Positions 43,138 through 52,735 of a DNA stretch of 64,000 nucleotides are shown piece by piece; within the stretch, counting starts at the first letter, position 1; the number at the start of each line of letters is the position of its first letter. Below the pieces are notes generated by a model. That model was not told the DNA's origin. It searched no databases and saw nothing but the letters and a program-made list of their open reading frames with translations. The stretch comes from Hydrogenophaga intermedia (GTDB lineage Bacteria; Pseudomonadota; Gammaproteobacteria; Burkholderiales; Burkholderiaceae_C), in NCBI RefSeq assembly GCF_023715105.1, contig NZ_JAMBNO010000014.1, positions 88,604 through 152,603 on the forward strand, in the 5' to 3' direction. Made by a program: the position numbers and the translations under genes.

Positions 43138-44580
43138 CTATTCGCGCGTGACGGACAGCACTTCCTCGACCGAGGTGATGCCCGCGTCGATCAGCCGCTG
43201 CCCGTCGACACGCATGGTGCGCATGCCCGCCTTCTCGGCTTGCACGAACAGCTTGCTTTCGGCCGCGCGGTTGTGCACCAGGGTTCGGATGGCGTCGTCG
43301 GCCACCATCAGCTCATAGATACCGGTGCGGCCCTTGTAGCCGCTGTGGTTGCATTGCGCACAACCCACCGGGTGCCAGCGGCCTTGTGCGTCCTGCTTGC
43401 GGCAGTGCACGCAGAGCTTGCGCACCAGGCGCTGCGCGAGCACACCCAGCAGCGAGCTGCTCAGCAGGAAGGGCTCCACGCCCATGTCGGTCAGGCGCGT
43501 GATGGCGCTGGGCGCGTCGTTGGTGTGCAGCGTGGCCAGCACCAGGTGTCCGGTGAGCGAGGCCTGGATCGCGATCTGCGCGGTCTCGTGATCGCGGATC
43601 TCGCCGATCATGATGACGTCCGGGTCCTGGCGCAGGATGGCGCGCAGCGCCTTGGCGAAGGTGAGCTCGATGCGCGGATTGACCTGCGTCTGGCCGATGC
43701 CGGGCAACTCGTACTCGATCGGGTCCTCGACCGTCATGATGTTCTGCGTGCCGGCGTCCAGCCGCTGCAGCGCGGCGTAGAGCGTGGTCGTCTTGCCCGA
43801 ACCCGTGGGGCCGGTGACCAGGATGATGCCGTGTGGCTGGGTGATCAGGCGTTCGAAGCGCGCGAGCACGTCGCCCTGCATGCCCACCGATTCGAGGTTG
43901 AGCTTGCTCTCGGTCTTGTCGAGCAGGCGCAGCACCGCGCGCTCGCCATGTGCGCTGGGCAGCGTGGAGACGCGCACGTCCACCGCACGGGTGCCAATGC
44001 GCAGGCTGATGCGCCCGTCCTGCGGCAGTCGTTTCTCGGAGATGTCGAGCTCGGCCATGATCTTCAGGCGCGAGATCAGGGCCGCGTGCAGCGCGCGGTT
44101 GGGCTGCACCACCTCGCGCAGCGTCCCGTCGACGCGAAAGCGCACGCTGGAGTGCCGCTCGAAGGGCTCGATGTGGATGTCGCTCGCACCATCGCGTGCG
44201 GCCTGCGTGAGCAGGGCGTTGAGCATGCGGATGATGGGGGCGTCGTCGGCGGTCTCGAGCAGGTCCTCGATCGCCGGCAACTCCTGCATCATGCGGCTGA
44301 GGTCGGCGTCGCTCTGCACCTCGCTCACCACCGCAGCCGCGCTGGATTCGCCCTGCGAATAGGCGGCGCTGATACGCTGGCGCAGGCCCTCAGCGTCTTC
44401 CCAGCGCATGTCCGCCACCGGGTGGATGCGCAGGATCTCGGACAGTGCGGACAAGCGTCGTGTCTGGGCTTCGGCATCGGCCGCAGCGGCGCGACTGCCG
44501 ATCAGCGTGAGCGCACCAGCGTCTTCCTCGAGCAACCACTGGTGCTCGCGTGCGAAGGCGTAGGGCAGCGGGTACTTCAC
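43138..44580 (-). CDS. gspE: GspE, type II secretion ATPase
   Basis: Hexameric cytoplasmic ATPase driving pseudopilus assembly; 480 aa from a GTG start at 44580 (KYPLPYAFAREHQWLLEEDA follows, as in the family). The usual ATPase motifs are present: GPTGSGKTTTLYAAL (Walker A), the Asp box, MIGEIRDHETA (Walker B), a His box around TLHTNDAPSAITRL, and the tetracysteine zinc site CVHCRK ... CAQCNHSGY. A longer reading frame upstream overlaps gspD and is not plausible. Confidence 0.95.
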   Translation of the reverse strand: MKYPLPYAFAREHQWLLEEDAGALTLIGSRAAAADAEAQTRRLSALSEILRIHPVADMRWEDAEGLRQRISAAYSQGESSAAAVVSEVQSDADLSRMMQELPAIEDLLETADDAPIIRMLNALLTQAARDGASDIHIEPFERHSSVRFRVDGTLREVVQPNRALHAALISRLKIMAELDISEKRLPQDGRISLRIGTRAVDVRVSTLPSAHGERAVLRLLDKTESKLNLESVGMQGDVLARFERLITQPHGIILVTGPTGSGKTTTLYAALQRLDAGTQNIMTVEDPIEYELPGIGQTQVNPRIELTFAKALRAILRQDPDVIMIGEIRDHETAQIAIQASLTGHLVLATLHTNDAPSAITRLTDMGVEPFLLSSSLLGVLAQRLVRKLCVHCRKQDAQGRWHPVGCAQCNHSGYKGRTGIYELMVADDAIRTLVHNRAAESKLFVQAEKAGMRTMRVDGQRLIDAGITSVEEVLSVTRE

Positions 44581-44593
44581 GGTGTTTCCGGAT

Positions 44594-46789
44594 TCACCGT
44601 GTGGGGGCGGGTGTGGGCGCAGGCGTGGGCGCCGCCGGTGCGGGCACCGCGCCGGGCGAGCCCTGCGGCGCGCCCAGTGGCGGTGCCGGCGACGGCAGCT
44701 GGCGGTCGTAGGGCAGGGGCTGCTCACCCAGCACCGGGCTCTGGTTGATCTGCAGCACACCGCTTTGCGTGGGTTGTATCTCGCGTTGCACGGCGCGCAT
44801 CTGCTCGTACCGGTCCAGCGCGAGGTTGGCGGTGTCGCGCGCGTCGCGCAGCACCACCGGGCGCAGGAACACCATCAGGTTGGTCTTGCGGCGGCTGCGG
44901 CTTTCGCTGCGGAACAGGCCGCCGAGCACGGGCACGTCGCCCAGGCCGGGCACCTTGTCCTGGTTGCTCGCGAACTCGTCCTGCAGCAAGCCACCCAGCA
45001 CCACGATCTTGCCGTCATCGACGAGCACCGTGCTTTCGATGCTGCGCTTGTTGGTGATGAGGCCGGTGCTGGAGTTCACCGACGCCGGCGCCACGCTGCT
45101 GACCTCCTGGTAGATGGTCATCTTGATGGTGCCGTTCTCGCTGATCTGCGGCTTCACGCGCAGCGTGAGGCCCACGTCCTTGCGCTCGATGGTCTGGAAC
45201 GGATTGACCGAGCCGTTGTTGCTGCCGGTGTTGGTGAACTGGCCGGTCACGAACGGCACGTTCTGGCCGATGACGATCTTGGCTTCTTCGTTGTCGAGCG
45301 TGAGCAGGTTGGGCGTGGACAGGATGTTGCCCGCGCCGTTCTCCTGCAGGAAGCGCGCGAGAAAGCCGAGCACGTAGACGCCGTTGGTGCGCCGGGCCAG
45401 CCCGATGTTCAGGCCCGGGTTGGGCGCGGTCTCGCCCTGCGCGAGGTTGAAGATGTTGCTGCCACCGGTGCCGAAATTGGTGCCCAGCAGGCCGATCACG
45501 CGGTCGCCCGAGTTGCCCGCGGCGCCTTGCCACTGGATGCCGAATTCGGCCGCCTTGTCGTCGTTGACCTCGGCGATCAGGCTTTCCACATAGACCTGCG
45601 CGCGGCGCGAGTCGAGCTGGTCGATCACGGCGCGCAGCTGGCGGTACACCGGTTCGGCCGCGGTGATGATGAGCGAGTTGGTGGCCGGATCGGCCTGTAT
45701 CTGCCCGCCGGTGGACGGCTGCGCGCTGGGGGCCACCGGCGTGGTGGCCACGCTGGCGCCGGCGGCACCGCCTGCCAGATTGATGCCGGGGCTGCGTGCG
45801 GCTGCGGCGCTGCCGCCGAACGCACCCGTGGCGCCGCCACCGCCGCCACCCGATTCGGCCGCCGCCAGCGCGGCGCGCAGCGTCGTGGCCAGGGCCACGG
45901 CGTCGGCATTCTTCAGGTAGACGACATGGATGTTGCCGCTCACCGCGGCGGCCGAAGGCTGGTCGAGCCGCACGACGAGCGACTTCACGAGGGCCAGGCG
46001 TGCCGGGTTGGCCGCGCGCAGCACCAGGCTGTTGCTGCGCGCATCGGCCAGGATGGTGGTGCGAAAACTCGCGTCGCCCGCGCCGCCCGCGGCACCGCCG
46101 GCCGCGCCGGGGTCGATCAGGCGCTGGATGAGCGGCACCAGATCGGCTGCCACTGCATGCTGCAGCGGCACGATCTCGATGTCGCTCGCGCCGGGCACGT
46201 CCAGCGCGGCCACGATGCGGGCGATACGCTGCAGGTTCTCCGCGTAGTCGGTGATGATGAGCGAGTTGTTGCCCGGGTTGACGTTGATCGTGTTGTTGGG
46301 CGGGATCAGCGGGCGCAGCACCGGCACCAGGTTGTTCGCGTTCTCGTGGTTGAGCTTGAAGATCTGCGTGACCACCTGGTTGGACGCCGGCAGCGCACGC
46401 GGCGAACCGGCGTTGACCACGTTGCCCTGCAGCTTGGCGTCGGCCTCGGGCACGATCTTGTAGAGCCCGCCGGTGTCCACCAGTGCAAAACCCTGCAGCC
46501 GCAGCGCGGCCGCGAACTGGTTGAGCGCCGCGTTGGGGGGCACCGGCCGGTCGGTCGAGAGGTTGACGGTGCCGCGCACGCGCGGATCCACGACGACGCT
46601 GCGCCCCGTGATGGTGGCCATGGTGCGCGCCACCGCCTCGATCTCCGCATTGACGAAGTTCAGCGTCACCGGCTCGGCGTTGCGGGCCGCTTGCGCCAGT
46701 GCCGGGGGCGTGCCCGGCAGGCTCAGCACCAGCGCACAGGCCAGCGCGAGAACGCTGTGGCGGCTGGTCAGGGAAGTGAGGGCAAACAT
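44594..46789 (-). CDS. gspD: GspD, type II secretion outer-membrane secretin
   Basis: 731-aa secretin with signal peptide (ALACALVLSLPGTPPALAQ), N0 domain (NFVNAEIEAVARTMATITGR), N1-N3 repeats, a Gly/Ala-rich linker in N3 and the C-terminal secretin domain with VPGLGDVPVLGGLFRSES and KTNLMVFLRPVVLRD. A Pro/Ala/Thr repeat tail of about 30 residues ends it. Usual gsp operons place gspD second after gspC; here it follows gspN. Confidence 0.96.
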   Translation of the reverse strand: MFALTSLTSRHSVLALACALVLSLPGTPPALAQAARNAEPVTLNFVNAEIEAVARTMATITGRSVVVDPRVRGTVNLSTDRPVPPNAALNQFAAALRLQGFALVDTGGLYKIVPEADAKLQGNVVNAGSPRALPASNQVVTQIFKLNHENANNLVPVLRPLIPPNNTINVNPGNNSLIITDYAENLQRIARIVAALDVPGASDIEIVPLQHAVAADLVPLIQRLIDPGAAGGAAGGAGDASFRTTILADARSNSLVLRAANPARLALVKSLVVRLDQPSAAAVSGNIHVVYLKNADAVALATTLRAALAAAESGGGGGGATGAFGGSAAAARSPGINLAGGAAGASVATTPVAPSAQPSTGGQIQADPATNSLIITAAEPVYRQLRAVIDQLDSRRAQVYVESLIAEVNDDKAAEFGIQWQGAAGNSGDRVIGLLGTNFGTGGSNIFNLAQGETAPNPGLNIGLARRTNGVYVLGFLARFLQENGAGNILSTPNLLTLDNEEAKIVIGQNVPFVTGQFTNTGSNNGSVNPFQTIERKDVGLTLRVKPQISENGTIKMTIYQEVSSVAPASVNSSTGLITNKRSIESTVLVDDGKIVVLGGLLQDEFASNQDKVPGLGDVPVLGGLFRSESRSRRKTNLMVFLRPVVLRDARDTANLALDRYEQMRAVQREIQPTQSGVLQINQSPVLGEQPLPYDRQLPSPAPPLGAPQGSPGAVPAPAAPTPAPTPAPTR

Positions 46790-46812
46790 GGCGCGATCCT
46801 ATATCGAGGGTG

Positions 46813-47604
46813 TCAACCGATGGTGATCACCGAACGTGGTCCGTCGCGACGGCCCACGATGTTGAGCAGGTTGGTGAGCGCAAGTTCGCTGCCCGGCGCG
46901 GCCTGGGCGTCGCCCGCGAAGCGCAGTTGCCCGCCCACCCACTGGCCACGGCCCTGCAGCAGCAGCGCACCGCCCAGCGTCGTGAGTTCGAGTTGCGCCG
47001 TGTCGCCATCGGCACCGGCGCGCAATTGGGCGCGATAGCTGCCCAACGGGCGGATGCTTGCCAGCCGCGAGGCGAGGTCGATGGCGTCGATGTCGAGCCC
47101 ACCGTGCAGGCGGGTGCGGCCGCTGGCCAGGGTGATGCCCAGGCCCTGGCTGCGCAGCGCAAGACTGCCGTCCAGCCGCAGCGTGTTCCAGGGCGTGCCC
47201 AGGCCGGTGAGCACGTTGGCTGGCCAGCGGCTGTCGAAGGCCGCCACGTCGAGCGCGGTTTCGCTCAGTCCCGGGCGCAGCTGCAGTTGCACGGGTTGTG
47301 GCGTGCAGCAAGGCGCGCGCAGGGCCAGCGCCAGGGCGGGGCCGCCCTGCCAGGCCGGGCGCAGTTGCCACGCCAGGCCCTCGGGCAGGGCGCTGGCACT
47401 GCGGCTGCCTTCACCGCCGGTGAGCAGCAGGTCGGCCTGCCCGTTCCACACCGTGCCGCGCGCGTTCACCAGTTGCACCCGGCCACCGCTGGCACTGCCG
47501 ATGCCGTCGGCCAGCCAGCGCGCAGGCGCAAACAAGGCGAAAGCGAGCAGTGCGCCGAGCACGGCGGCGGCGATGGCAAGGCGCTGGATGGCGGGGGCGT
47601 TCAT
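46813..47604 (-). CDS. gspN: GspN, type II secretion accessory protein
   Basis: 263-aa inner-membrane protein with one N-terminal helix (IAAAVLGALLAFALFAPARW) and a periplasmic beta-rich domain: VQLVNARGTVWNGQADLLLT and the C-terminal LALTNLLNIVGRRDGPRSVI are characteristic of GspN. GspN is present in only some type II systems and is often dispensable. An 82-base gap separates it from gspM and 23 bases separate it from gspD. Confidence 0.9.
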   Translation of the reverse strand: MNAPAIQRLAIAAAVLGALLAFALFAPARWLADGIGSASGGRVQLVNARGTVWNGQADLLLTGGEGSRSASALPEGLAWQLRPAWQGGPALALALRAPCCTPQPVQLQLRPGLSETALDVAAFDSRWPANVLTGLGTPWNTLRLDGSLALRSQGLGITLASGRTRLHGGLDIDAIDLASRLASIRPLGSYRAQLRAGADGDTAQLELTTLGGALLLQGRGQWVGGQLRFAGDAQAAPGSELALTNLLNIVGRRDGPRSVITIG

Positions 47605-47686
47605 GGGGTGGCCTCACGCCGGGCCGACCCGAGGGAGGCCGGCAGGGAGTGCGCGCGCTGATGAGCGTGGGGGCCCATGGCTGACC

Positions 47687-48220
47687 TCAGTTGCCGCCGG
47701 TCAGTGGCGGGCCGGCCACCACGAGGGTGCCGGTCCAGCCGCCGGACGCGGCGTCGCGCGTGAGCTGCGATTCCACGGGCAGCAGCCGCGCGTTGCTGCG
47801 CACCTGTTGCAGCCATTGGGCCAGCGCAGCTGGATCGGTCTGGCGCAGCGCCAGCGTTGCGCGCTCACCGATGACGTTGACCTGGGCATTGCCGCCCAGG
47901 CTGGCGGTGGCCGCTTCGAGCGCGCGCAGGGCGTCGTCGCGGCCCGGGGAGGCGGCGCTCGACTGCGCACGCAGGGCCTCGGCTTGCTGCGCCAGTTGCT
48001 GCATGCGCGCGAGTTGTGCGTCCAGCGTGGCATGGCGCGCCGGCGCTGCGCGCAGCGTCTGCCAGGCCGGCGCAATGGCCACCCACCACAACAGGCCCAG
48101 GGCGACCACCGCGGCCGCCACCAGCACCATGCGCCGCTCCCGGGCGGACAGTCCGGCCAGCCAGGCCGAGACCACGGCCGCGCCGCGCATCGGGGAAGTG
48201 GAGGTTGACGTGGTGGCCAT
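47687..48220 (-). CDS. gspM: GspM, type II secretion platform protein
   Basis: 177-aa bitopic protein with a single membrane helix (MVLVAAAVVALGLLWWVAIA preceded by LSARERR, the family pattern) and a periplasmic ferredoxin-like domain that pairs with GspL. It follows gspL after 2 bases. Confidence 0.92.
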   Translation of the reverse strand: MATTSTSTSPMRGAAVVSAWLAGLSARERRMVLVAAAVVALGLLWWVAIAPAWQTLRAAPARHATLDAQLARMQQLAQQAEALRAQSSAASPGRDDALRALEAATASLGGNAQVNVIGERATLALRQTDPAALAQWLQQVRSNARLLPVESQLTRDAASGGWTGTLVVAGPPLTGGN

Positions 48221-48222
48221 GG

Positions 48223-49506
48223 TCAGGGCTGCGGGGCTTGCAGGATGAGTTCGTTGCCGTCGAAGCGCGCGCGCCAGCCGGCCGCTTGCAGCGACTGCTG
48301 CAGTGCGCGCACCTGCTCTTCACCGGCACGCCAGCCCGACAGGCGCAGGCCGCTGGCGTCGTAGGCGATGCGTGTCGGCGTGACGGGCTCCGTGCCGGCG
48401 GCACGGTCGATCGCCCCGAGCAAGGTTTCCAGGTCGCCCGACGAGAGCTGGCCGCTGGCCTGCTGCAGCCGCGCCACTTCGCGCTGCATCTGCACCGGTG
48501 CGTCGATCACCAGCGTGACTTGAGGGAACGTCTGCGTGAGCGTGTCGCGCACCGCGGCCTGCTTGGCCTGCAGGGCGCTGCTTTCCTGCCACGCCGCCAC
48601 GTTCAGACCGAACAGCTGAGCCACGACCAGGGCCGCCAGGCCCCAGCGGGCGGGCCGCCATGCCGGCGCGCCCCGGAACTCCCGCCACGCGCGGCGCAAG
48701 CGCTGGCTGCGCCGCGCGTTCGACGACAGGCTGAGGTCGAACTGCGCAAGGTTCCAGTCGGTCTGGCCCGCGCGCAGCAGCCACTGTTCGGGCGCCACCG
48801 GGTCGAAATGGCGTTGCAGCACGCGCTCGGCGAGTTCGTTCACGAGCGGGTCGGCCAGCCAGACGTCGAGGTTGCGCAGGTTCTCCGGGCTCTCGTTGGC
48901 GCCCGGGATCAGCGCTGCCAGCGGCGGCGCGCCCGCGCCCTCCACGAGCGGCAGGCAGCTCACGCCCAGCGGGCTGGCACTGGCCAGCCAGGCCTCCTGG
49001 CCGTCGATGTGGGCCCAGTGCAGCAGGCTGGGTGCGTCCATGGTGAAGCTGCGCGTGGCGCCCGCAGCCGACGGTGCGGCGGCCGACACCATGGGCCACA
49101 TCAGCGGGGCGATGCGCGCCACGGGCCGCCCGGACACCTCGAGCGCGCGCACCCAGGCGCGCAATTGCTCCTTGTGGGTGCTCGCCACCCACACCGGCTG
49201 GCCGGCACGCCCACCGGGCTCCAGCGCGTGATGCAGTTCGCCCACGTCGCACAGCACCCGGTCTTCCAGCAGACCGTCCAGCGCGGCCCGCAGGCGCGGG
49301 CCGCTCACCCGCGGCAGCGCGATGCGGTGCCAGGACACCGCGCGCGGTGAGAGCGCCAGCACGAGCTCGTCGTCGCGCGGCAGCAGGCCGATGGCGCACT
49401 CACCATGGTCGTCCACCCGCTGGCCATCGACACTGCGCACCCACCGCAGCAGCGTGGAGGCGGCGGTGGGGCTGGCCAGGCGATCGGCGGGCGTGACAAT
49501 GAGCAC
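48223..49506 (-). CDS. gspL: GspL, type II secretion platform protein
   Basis: 427-aa protein linking the ATPase to the periplasm: an N-terminal actin-like cytoplasmic domain, a membrane helix (WGLAALVVAQLFGLNVAAWQ) and a C-terminal periplasmic domain. The GTG at 49506, followed by LIVTPADRLASP, is preferred because GspL proteins start close to this beta strand; an ATG at 49569 adds 21 atypical residues. Poor ribosome-binding sequence is visible for either start. Confidence 0.88.
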   Translation of the reverse strand: MLIVTPADRLASPTAASTLLRWVRSVDGQRVDDHGECAIGLLPRDDELVLALSPRAVSWHRIALPRVSGPRLRAALDGLLEDRVLCDVGELHHALEPGGRAGQPVWVASTHKEQLRAWVRALEVSGRPVARIAPLMWPMVSAAAPSAAGATRSFTMDAPSLLHWAHIDGQEAWLASASPLGVSCLPLVEGAGAPPLAALIPGANESPENLRNLDVWLADPLVNELAERVLQRHFDPVAPEQWLLRAGQTDWNLAQFDLSLSSNARRSQRLRRAWREFRGAPAWRPARWGLAALVVAQLFGLNVAAWQESSALQAKQAAVRDTLTQTFPQVTLVIDAPVQMQREVARLQQASGQLSSGDLETLLGAIDRAAGTEPVTPTRIAYDASGLRLSGWRAGEEQVRALQQSLQAAGWRARFDGNELILQAPQP

Positions 49507-49596
49507 GGCGGAATTTTCAGAGGATGGAATCGACCATTCTAGGGACGCCGGGCGACAAAACCCCCTCAACCGCCCCGGCGGCGTTGCGCGGCGGCT

Positions 49597-50613
49597 TCAA
49601 CGGCGCGTGAACCGCTCGCGCCAGACGATGCGCACGTCCAGGTTGCGCCGCACCACCAGCGAGCGTTCCTCGATGATCGTGTCGTCCAGCCGCAGCCGTC
49701 CGCGCACCTCGAAGTGCTCGCTGCGCACGCCGTGGAACTGGTCGCTCAGCGGGGGTGTGTCGCTGGTGCCGAGCACGCGCGCGGCCTCGCCCAGGGAGCG
49801 GAACGGGGTGCGCTCGCGCGCGCTGATCAGCCGCCGCGCGCGTGCCAGATCGAGCGCAGGCGAGGTGGCGGCGATGGCCTCGGCGCTGGCGGTGTTGATG
49901 TTGAGTGTGGTGCGCTGGGGCAGCACGGTGAGGTGGGGCTCCAGCCGCGCCAGGCTCTCGCGCGAGACGCCGAGCCAGGCCAGCTGCGAGAACTTGGCCG
50001 GCAGCAGGGCGGTGCGCGACGGCTGCGGGTCGGTGAGCGCAAGCCGCGTGCTGGCCAGCAACTCGTTGGCCGCGGCGCGCAGTTCCGTCACGGGCAGGCC
50101 CAGGCCCTCGTAGAGCCGTTGCAGGCTCTCCAGATCGGGCTCGGAGAGCTGGATGCCCTGCGGGTCGCTGCCCTGGCCTTCGCGGCGGATCACGTTGTTG
50201 AAGTTCAGGCGCGACTGCAGGTCGGTCATCTCGCCCGAGAGGAAGGCCTGCAGCACGCTCTCGGCGCTGTTGTCGCGGTCGGCCGCCAGGAAACTGGCCA
50301 GCCGGGCTTCCTCCAGCGGCAGCGCCCAGGGCTCGCCCAGGTGGTCGGGGTTGCCGCTGGTCTGGTTGCCGCGCGCGTCCTCGCGCAGGATCAGGCGTGC
50401 CCAGTCCAGGGCGCCGGCCAGGATCCAGGCCGCCTGGGCCCGTTGGCGTTCGGCGCGTTCGATCTCGATCGCGCGCCACTGTTGCCAGGCCGCGCTGGCC
50501 GCGAGCGCGGCCACCAGCGTGACGGTGAGCATGGCCAGCAGCAGGGCCGCACCCCGCTGGGGACGTGGCGCGGCCTTCGGACCGACCGCCGGGCCGCGCA
50601 CGGGCACGTTCAT
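49597..50613 (-). CDS. gspK: GspK, minor pseudopilin
   Basis: Large pseudopilin at the tip of the pseudopilus, 338 aa. The prepilin cleavage site is RGAALLLAMLTVTLVAALAA, lacking the usual Glu at +5 as expected for GspK. The large insert domain includes LQSRLNFNN, and LNINTASAEAIAA is the conserved GspK motif. Overlaps gspJ by 4 bases. Confidence 0.95.
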   Translation of the reverse strand: MNVPVRGPAVGPKAAPRPQRGAALLLAMLTVTLVAALAASAAWQQWRAIEIERAERQRAQAAWILAGALDWARLILREDARGNQTSGNPDHLGEPWALPLEEARLASFLAADRDNSAESVLQAFLSGEMTDLQSRLNFNNVIRREGQGSDPQGIQLSEPDLESLQRLYEGLGLPVTELRAAANELLASTRLALTDPQPSRTALLPAKFSQLAWLGVSRESLARLEPHLTVLPQRTTLNINTASAEAIAATSPALDLARARRLISARERTPFRSLGEAARVLGTSDTPPLSDQFHGVRSEHFEVRGRLRLDDTIIEERSLVVRRNLDVRIVWRERFTRR

Positions 50614-51338
50614 GGTGCCGCCTCCAGCGTGGGGCGCACCCAGTCGCGAAACAGCGTGCCTTGCAGCGGCAGGCCTTCGCCCAGCGTGAGTTGCAGGCGC
50701 ACGCCGTTGGGCAGGTTGGCGTTGGGGATGAAGCCCTCCCCGCCGGCGGCGCCGGTACCCGGTGGGCCAGCGGGCGCATCGGCGGCGGATTGCGGGTTGG
50801 TCCAGGTCTCGCCGCGGTGGTAGTAGAGCTGCCAGCCGTTGGCGCGCACCAGCGCGATGCTGCTGTCGGCGGTGGGCGAGGTCAGTGCGTCACCGTCCGC
50901 GGTGGGCGGGTTGACCCGGCCGGCCGCCCACTCGCTGGCGCGCTGCCAGGCGCGGGCCAGTTCGTCGCGCTGTCGCAGCGGCCCGGACTGCCAGCGCGAC
51001 CAACGCTGGCCCTCGGGGCCCGGCAGTAGCGCCCAGGCCACGACCCGGATGCCTCGGCTGTCCAACCCGGTTTCCATCGGGTCGCGCCGGGTCAGCCGCA
51101 GCACCTGGCCGTTGAAGTCGATCGGCGTGACCTCGCGCGTGTCGATCAGCGCGTCAAGGTCGGCGTTCCACTGGCCCAGCGCGGACTGCAGCCGCAGCAG
51201 GTCATCGGCACGCGCCCGGGTGATGTCCTGCGTGCGGCCCATCCCGTCGATGGCGCGCCAGCTCAGGATGGCGATGGCCGAGAGGATGACCAGCGCCACC
51301 AGCAGCTCGACCAGCGTGAAGCCTCGGCTCGGTCTCAT
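50610..51338 (-). CDS. gspJ: GspJ, minor pseudopilin
   Basis: 242-aa pseudopilin with prepilin signal RPSRG-FTLVELLVALVILSAI and the GspJ features AILSWRAIDGMGRTQD and RWSRWQSGPL. The start at 51338 gives the short leader expected. Its end overlaps gspK; gspI ends one base before. Confidence 0.94.
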   Translation of the reverse strand: MRPSRGFTLVELLVALVILSAIAILSWRAIDGMGRTQDITRARADDLLRLQSALGQWNADLDALIDTREVTPIDFNGQVLRLTRRDPMETGLDSRGIRVVAWALLPGPEGQRWSRWQSGPLRQRDELARAWQRASEWAAGRVNPPTADGDALTSPTADSSIALVRANGWQLYYHRGETWTNPQSAADAPAGPPGTGAAGGEGFIPNANLPNGVRLQLTLGEGLPLQGTLFRDWVRPTLEAAP

Positions 51339-51339
51339 G

Positions 51340-51708
51340 TCAATAGCGACCCTGCACGGTGGAGAGGGTGAGCAGGCGGGTGGCATCGTCGCCGCCCCCC
51401 TGCAGCACCGTGGCATCCACGCGCCGGAAGTTGGGGTTCGGCGTGGGCGACACCGACAACCGCACCCGTAGCGTGCGCCCGGCCTGCTCGCAGGTCACCT
51501 CGCTGTCACCCGTGCCGGGCAACTGGCGTTGCAGTCGCAGGGCCGTCAGCGCGTTTTCGGCGCAAAGCTGCGCCAGCCACTGCTCGGTCTGGCGCTCGGC
51601 ATTGCGCGTGAGCGCGCCGCTGGCCTGCAGCCCGGCGGTGAGGGTGAGCGCCACCACGCCCAGCGCGACGAGCACTTCGATCAGGGTGAAGCCGCGCGGG
51701 CGCTGCAT
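51340..51708 (-). CDS. gspI: GspI, minor pseudopilin
   Basis: 122-aa pseudopilin with leader MQRPRG followed by FTLIEVLVALGVVALTLTA; the further pattern ENALTALRLQRQLPGTG is typical of GspI. The start at 51708 gives the shortest canonical leader. One base separates its end from the gspJ start. Confidence 0.94.
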   Translation of the reverse strand: MQRPRGFTLIEVLVALGVVALTLTAGLQASGALTRNAERQTEQWLAQLCAENALTALRLQRQLPGTGDSEVTCEQAGRTLRVRLSVSPTPNPNFRRVDATVLQGGGDDATRLLTLSTVQGRY

Positions 51709-51716
51709 GGCGCGGC

Positions 51717-52181
51717 TCAGGGCTCGGTGACCACGGTGAACGGGCCCAGGCCGTCCGTGCCCAGCACCAGCCGCCGATCGCCCAGGCCAATGACCACGCG
51801 CTGCGCCGGCACCAGCGGCTCGGGACCGAGCATCAGGCTGTCGGCGCCGGGCGGCTGCAGCACCCGCGCCGAGGTGTCCGGGTTCAGCCAGCGCTGGGGG
51901 CCGTCGCTCACACCCGCCGGGCGGCTGCCTTCGCGCGGCCTCGGCAGGCCGATGAACTCGAAGCCGTCGGGCCGCACGCGCCACACCACGGGCAAGCCGC
52001 TGGTGCGCGATTGCGCGCGCGCCGATTCGATCAGCGCCGACAGACGCAGCGCCTCTCGCTCAAGGCGGGTACCGCTGTCGTCGCGCAGCGCCAGGGTGAC
52101 GCTGGCCGTGGCCAGGGCCACGATGGCCACCACCACCATGATCTCCAGCAGGGTGAAGCCTCGGTGGTGATGGCGCTGCAT
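51717..52181 (-). CDS. gspH: GspH, minor pseudopilin
   Basis: 154-aa pseudopilin with leader MQRHHHRG and helix FTLLEIMVVVAIVALATASV, then LEREALRLSALIESARAQSR and SGLPVVWRVRPDGFEFIGL, characteristic of GspH. It follows gspG by 51 bases and precedes gspI by 8 bases. Confidence 0.94.
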   Translation of the reverse strand: MQRHHHRGFTLLEIMVVVAIVALATASVTLALRDDSGTRLEREALRLSALIESARAQSRTSGLPVVWRVRPDGFEFIGLPRPREGSRPAGVSDGPQRWLNPDTSARVLQPPGADSLMLGPEPLVPAQRVVIGLGDRRLVLGTDGLGPFTVVTEP

Positions 52182-52232
52182 CAGGGGTGTCGGCGGGCCG
52201 TCAGCGGGCCGGCCGAGATCGTGGACACGCGC

Positions 52233-52685
52233 TCACTGCCAACTGCCGATGTCGGCGTTGGCGCCTTCACCGCCGGCCTGGCCGTCGGCGCCGAGCGAGA
52301 GCACGTCGACCTCGCCGTGCACGCCGGGGTTGAGGTACTGGTAGGGCCGGCCCCAGGGGTCGTTGGGCAGCTTGTCGAGGTAGCGGCGCCAGTTCGGCGG
52401 TGCAGGCGCTGCGCTCGGCCTGGCCACCAGCGCGGCCAGCCCTTGTTCGTTGCTCGGATAGCGCTGGTTGTCGAGCCGGTAGAGCTTGAGCGCCTGCATC
52501 AGGTTGTTGACGTCGGTGCGCGCGGCGGTCATGCGGGCGTCGTCGGTGCGATCGAGCACATTGGGCACGATGAGCGCGGCCAGCACGCCGATGATGACCA
52601 ACACCACCATGAGCTCGATCAGGGTGAAGCCGCGGCCCGGTGCATGCCGTGCGGCCCGCCGGGCGGTGAGGAAGGGTCGGATCAA
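52233..52685 (-). CDS. gspG: GspG, major pseudopilin
   Basis: Main pseudopilus subunit, 150 aa from a TTG start at 52685 with GGAG 8 bases upstream. The prepilin site is G19-F20 (GRG-FTLIELMVVLVIIGVLAA), followed by the GspG core YRLDNQRYPSNEQGLAALV and LPNDPWGRPYQYLNPG. The alternative ATG further upstream would place the cleavage site after 85 residues, which is implausible. First gene of the minus-strand gsp operon; divergent from gspC across 50 bases. Confidence 0.93.
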   Translation of the reverse strand: MIRPFLTARRAARHAPGRGFTLIELMVVLVIIGVLAALIVPNVLDRTDDARMTAARTDVNNLMQALKLYRLDNQRYPSNEQGLAALVARPSAAPAPPNWRRYLDKLPNDPWGRPYQYLNPGVHGEVDVLSLGADGQAGGEGANADIGSWQ

Positions 52686-52735
52686 GCGCTTCTCCGGTGC
52701 TGCCGAAAGGGGTCGGTCGATGATAATGCGCCGAC

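Noticed and set aside
44582..47038. 818-codon open frame antisense to gspD
   Set aside because: Shadow frame; the secretin and its neighbours gspN and gspE account for the coding signal.
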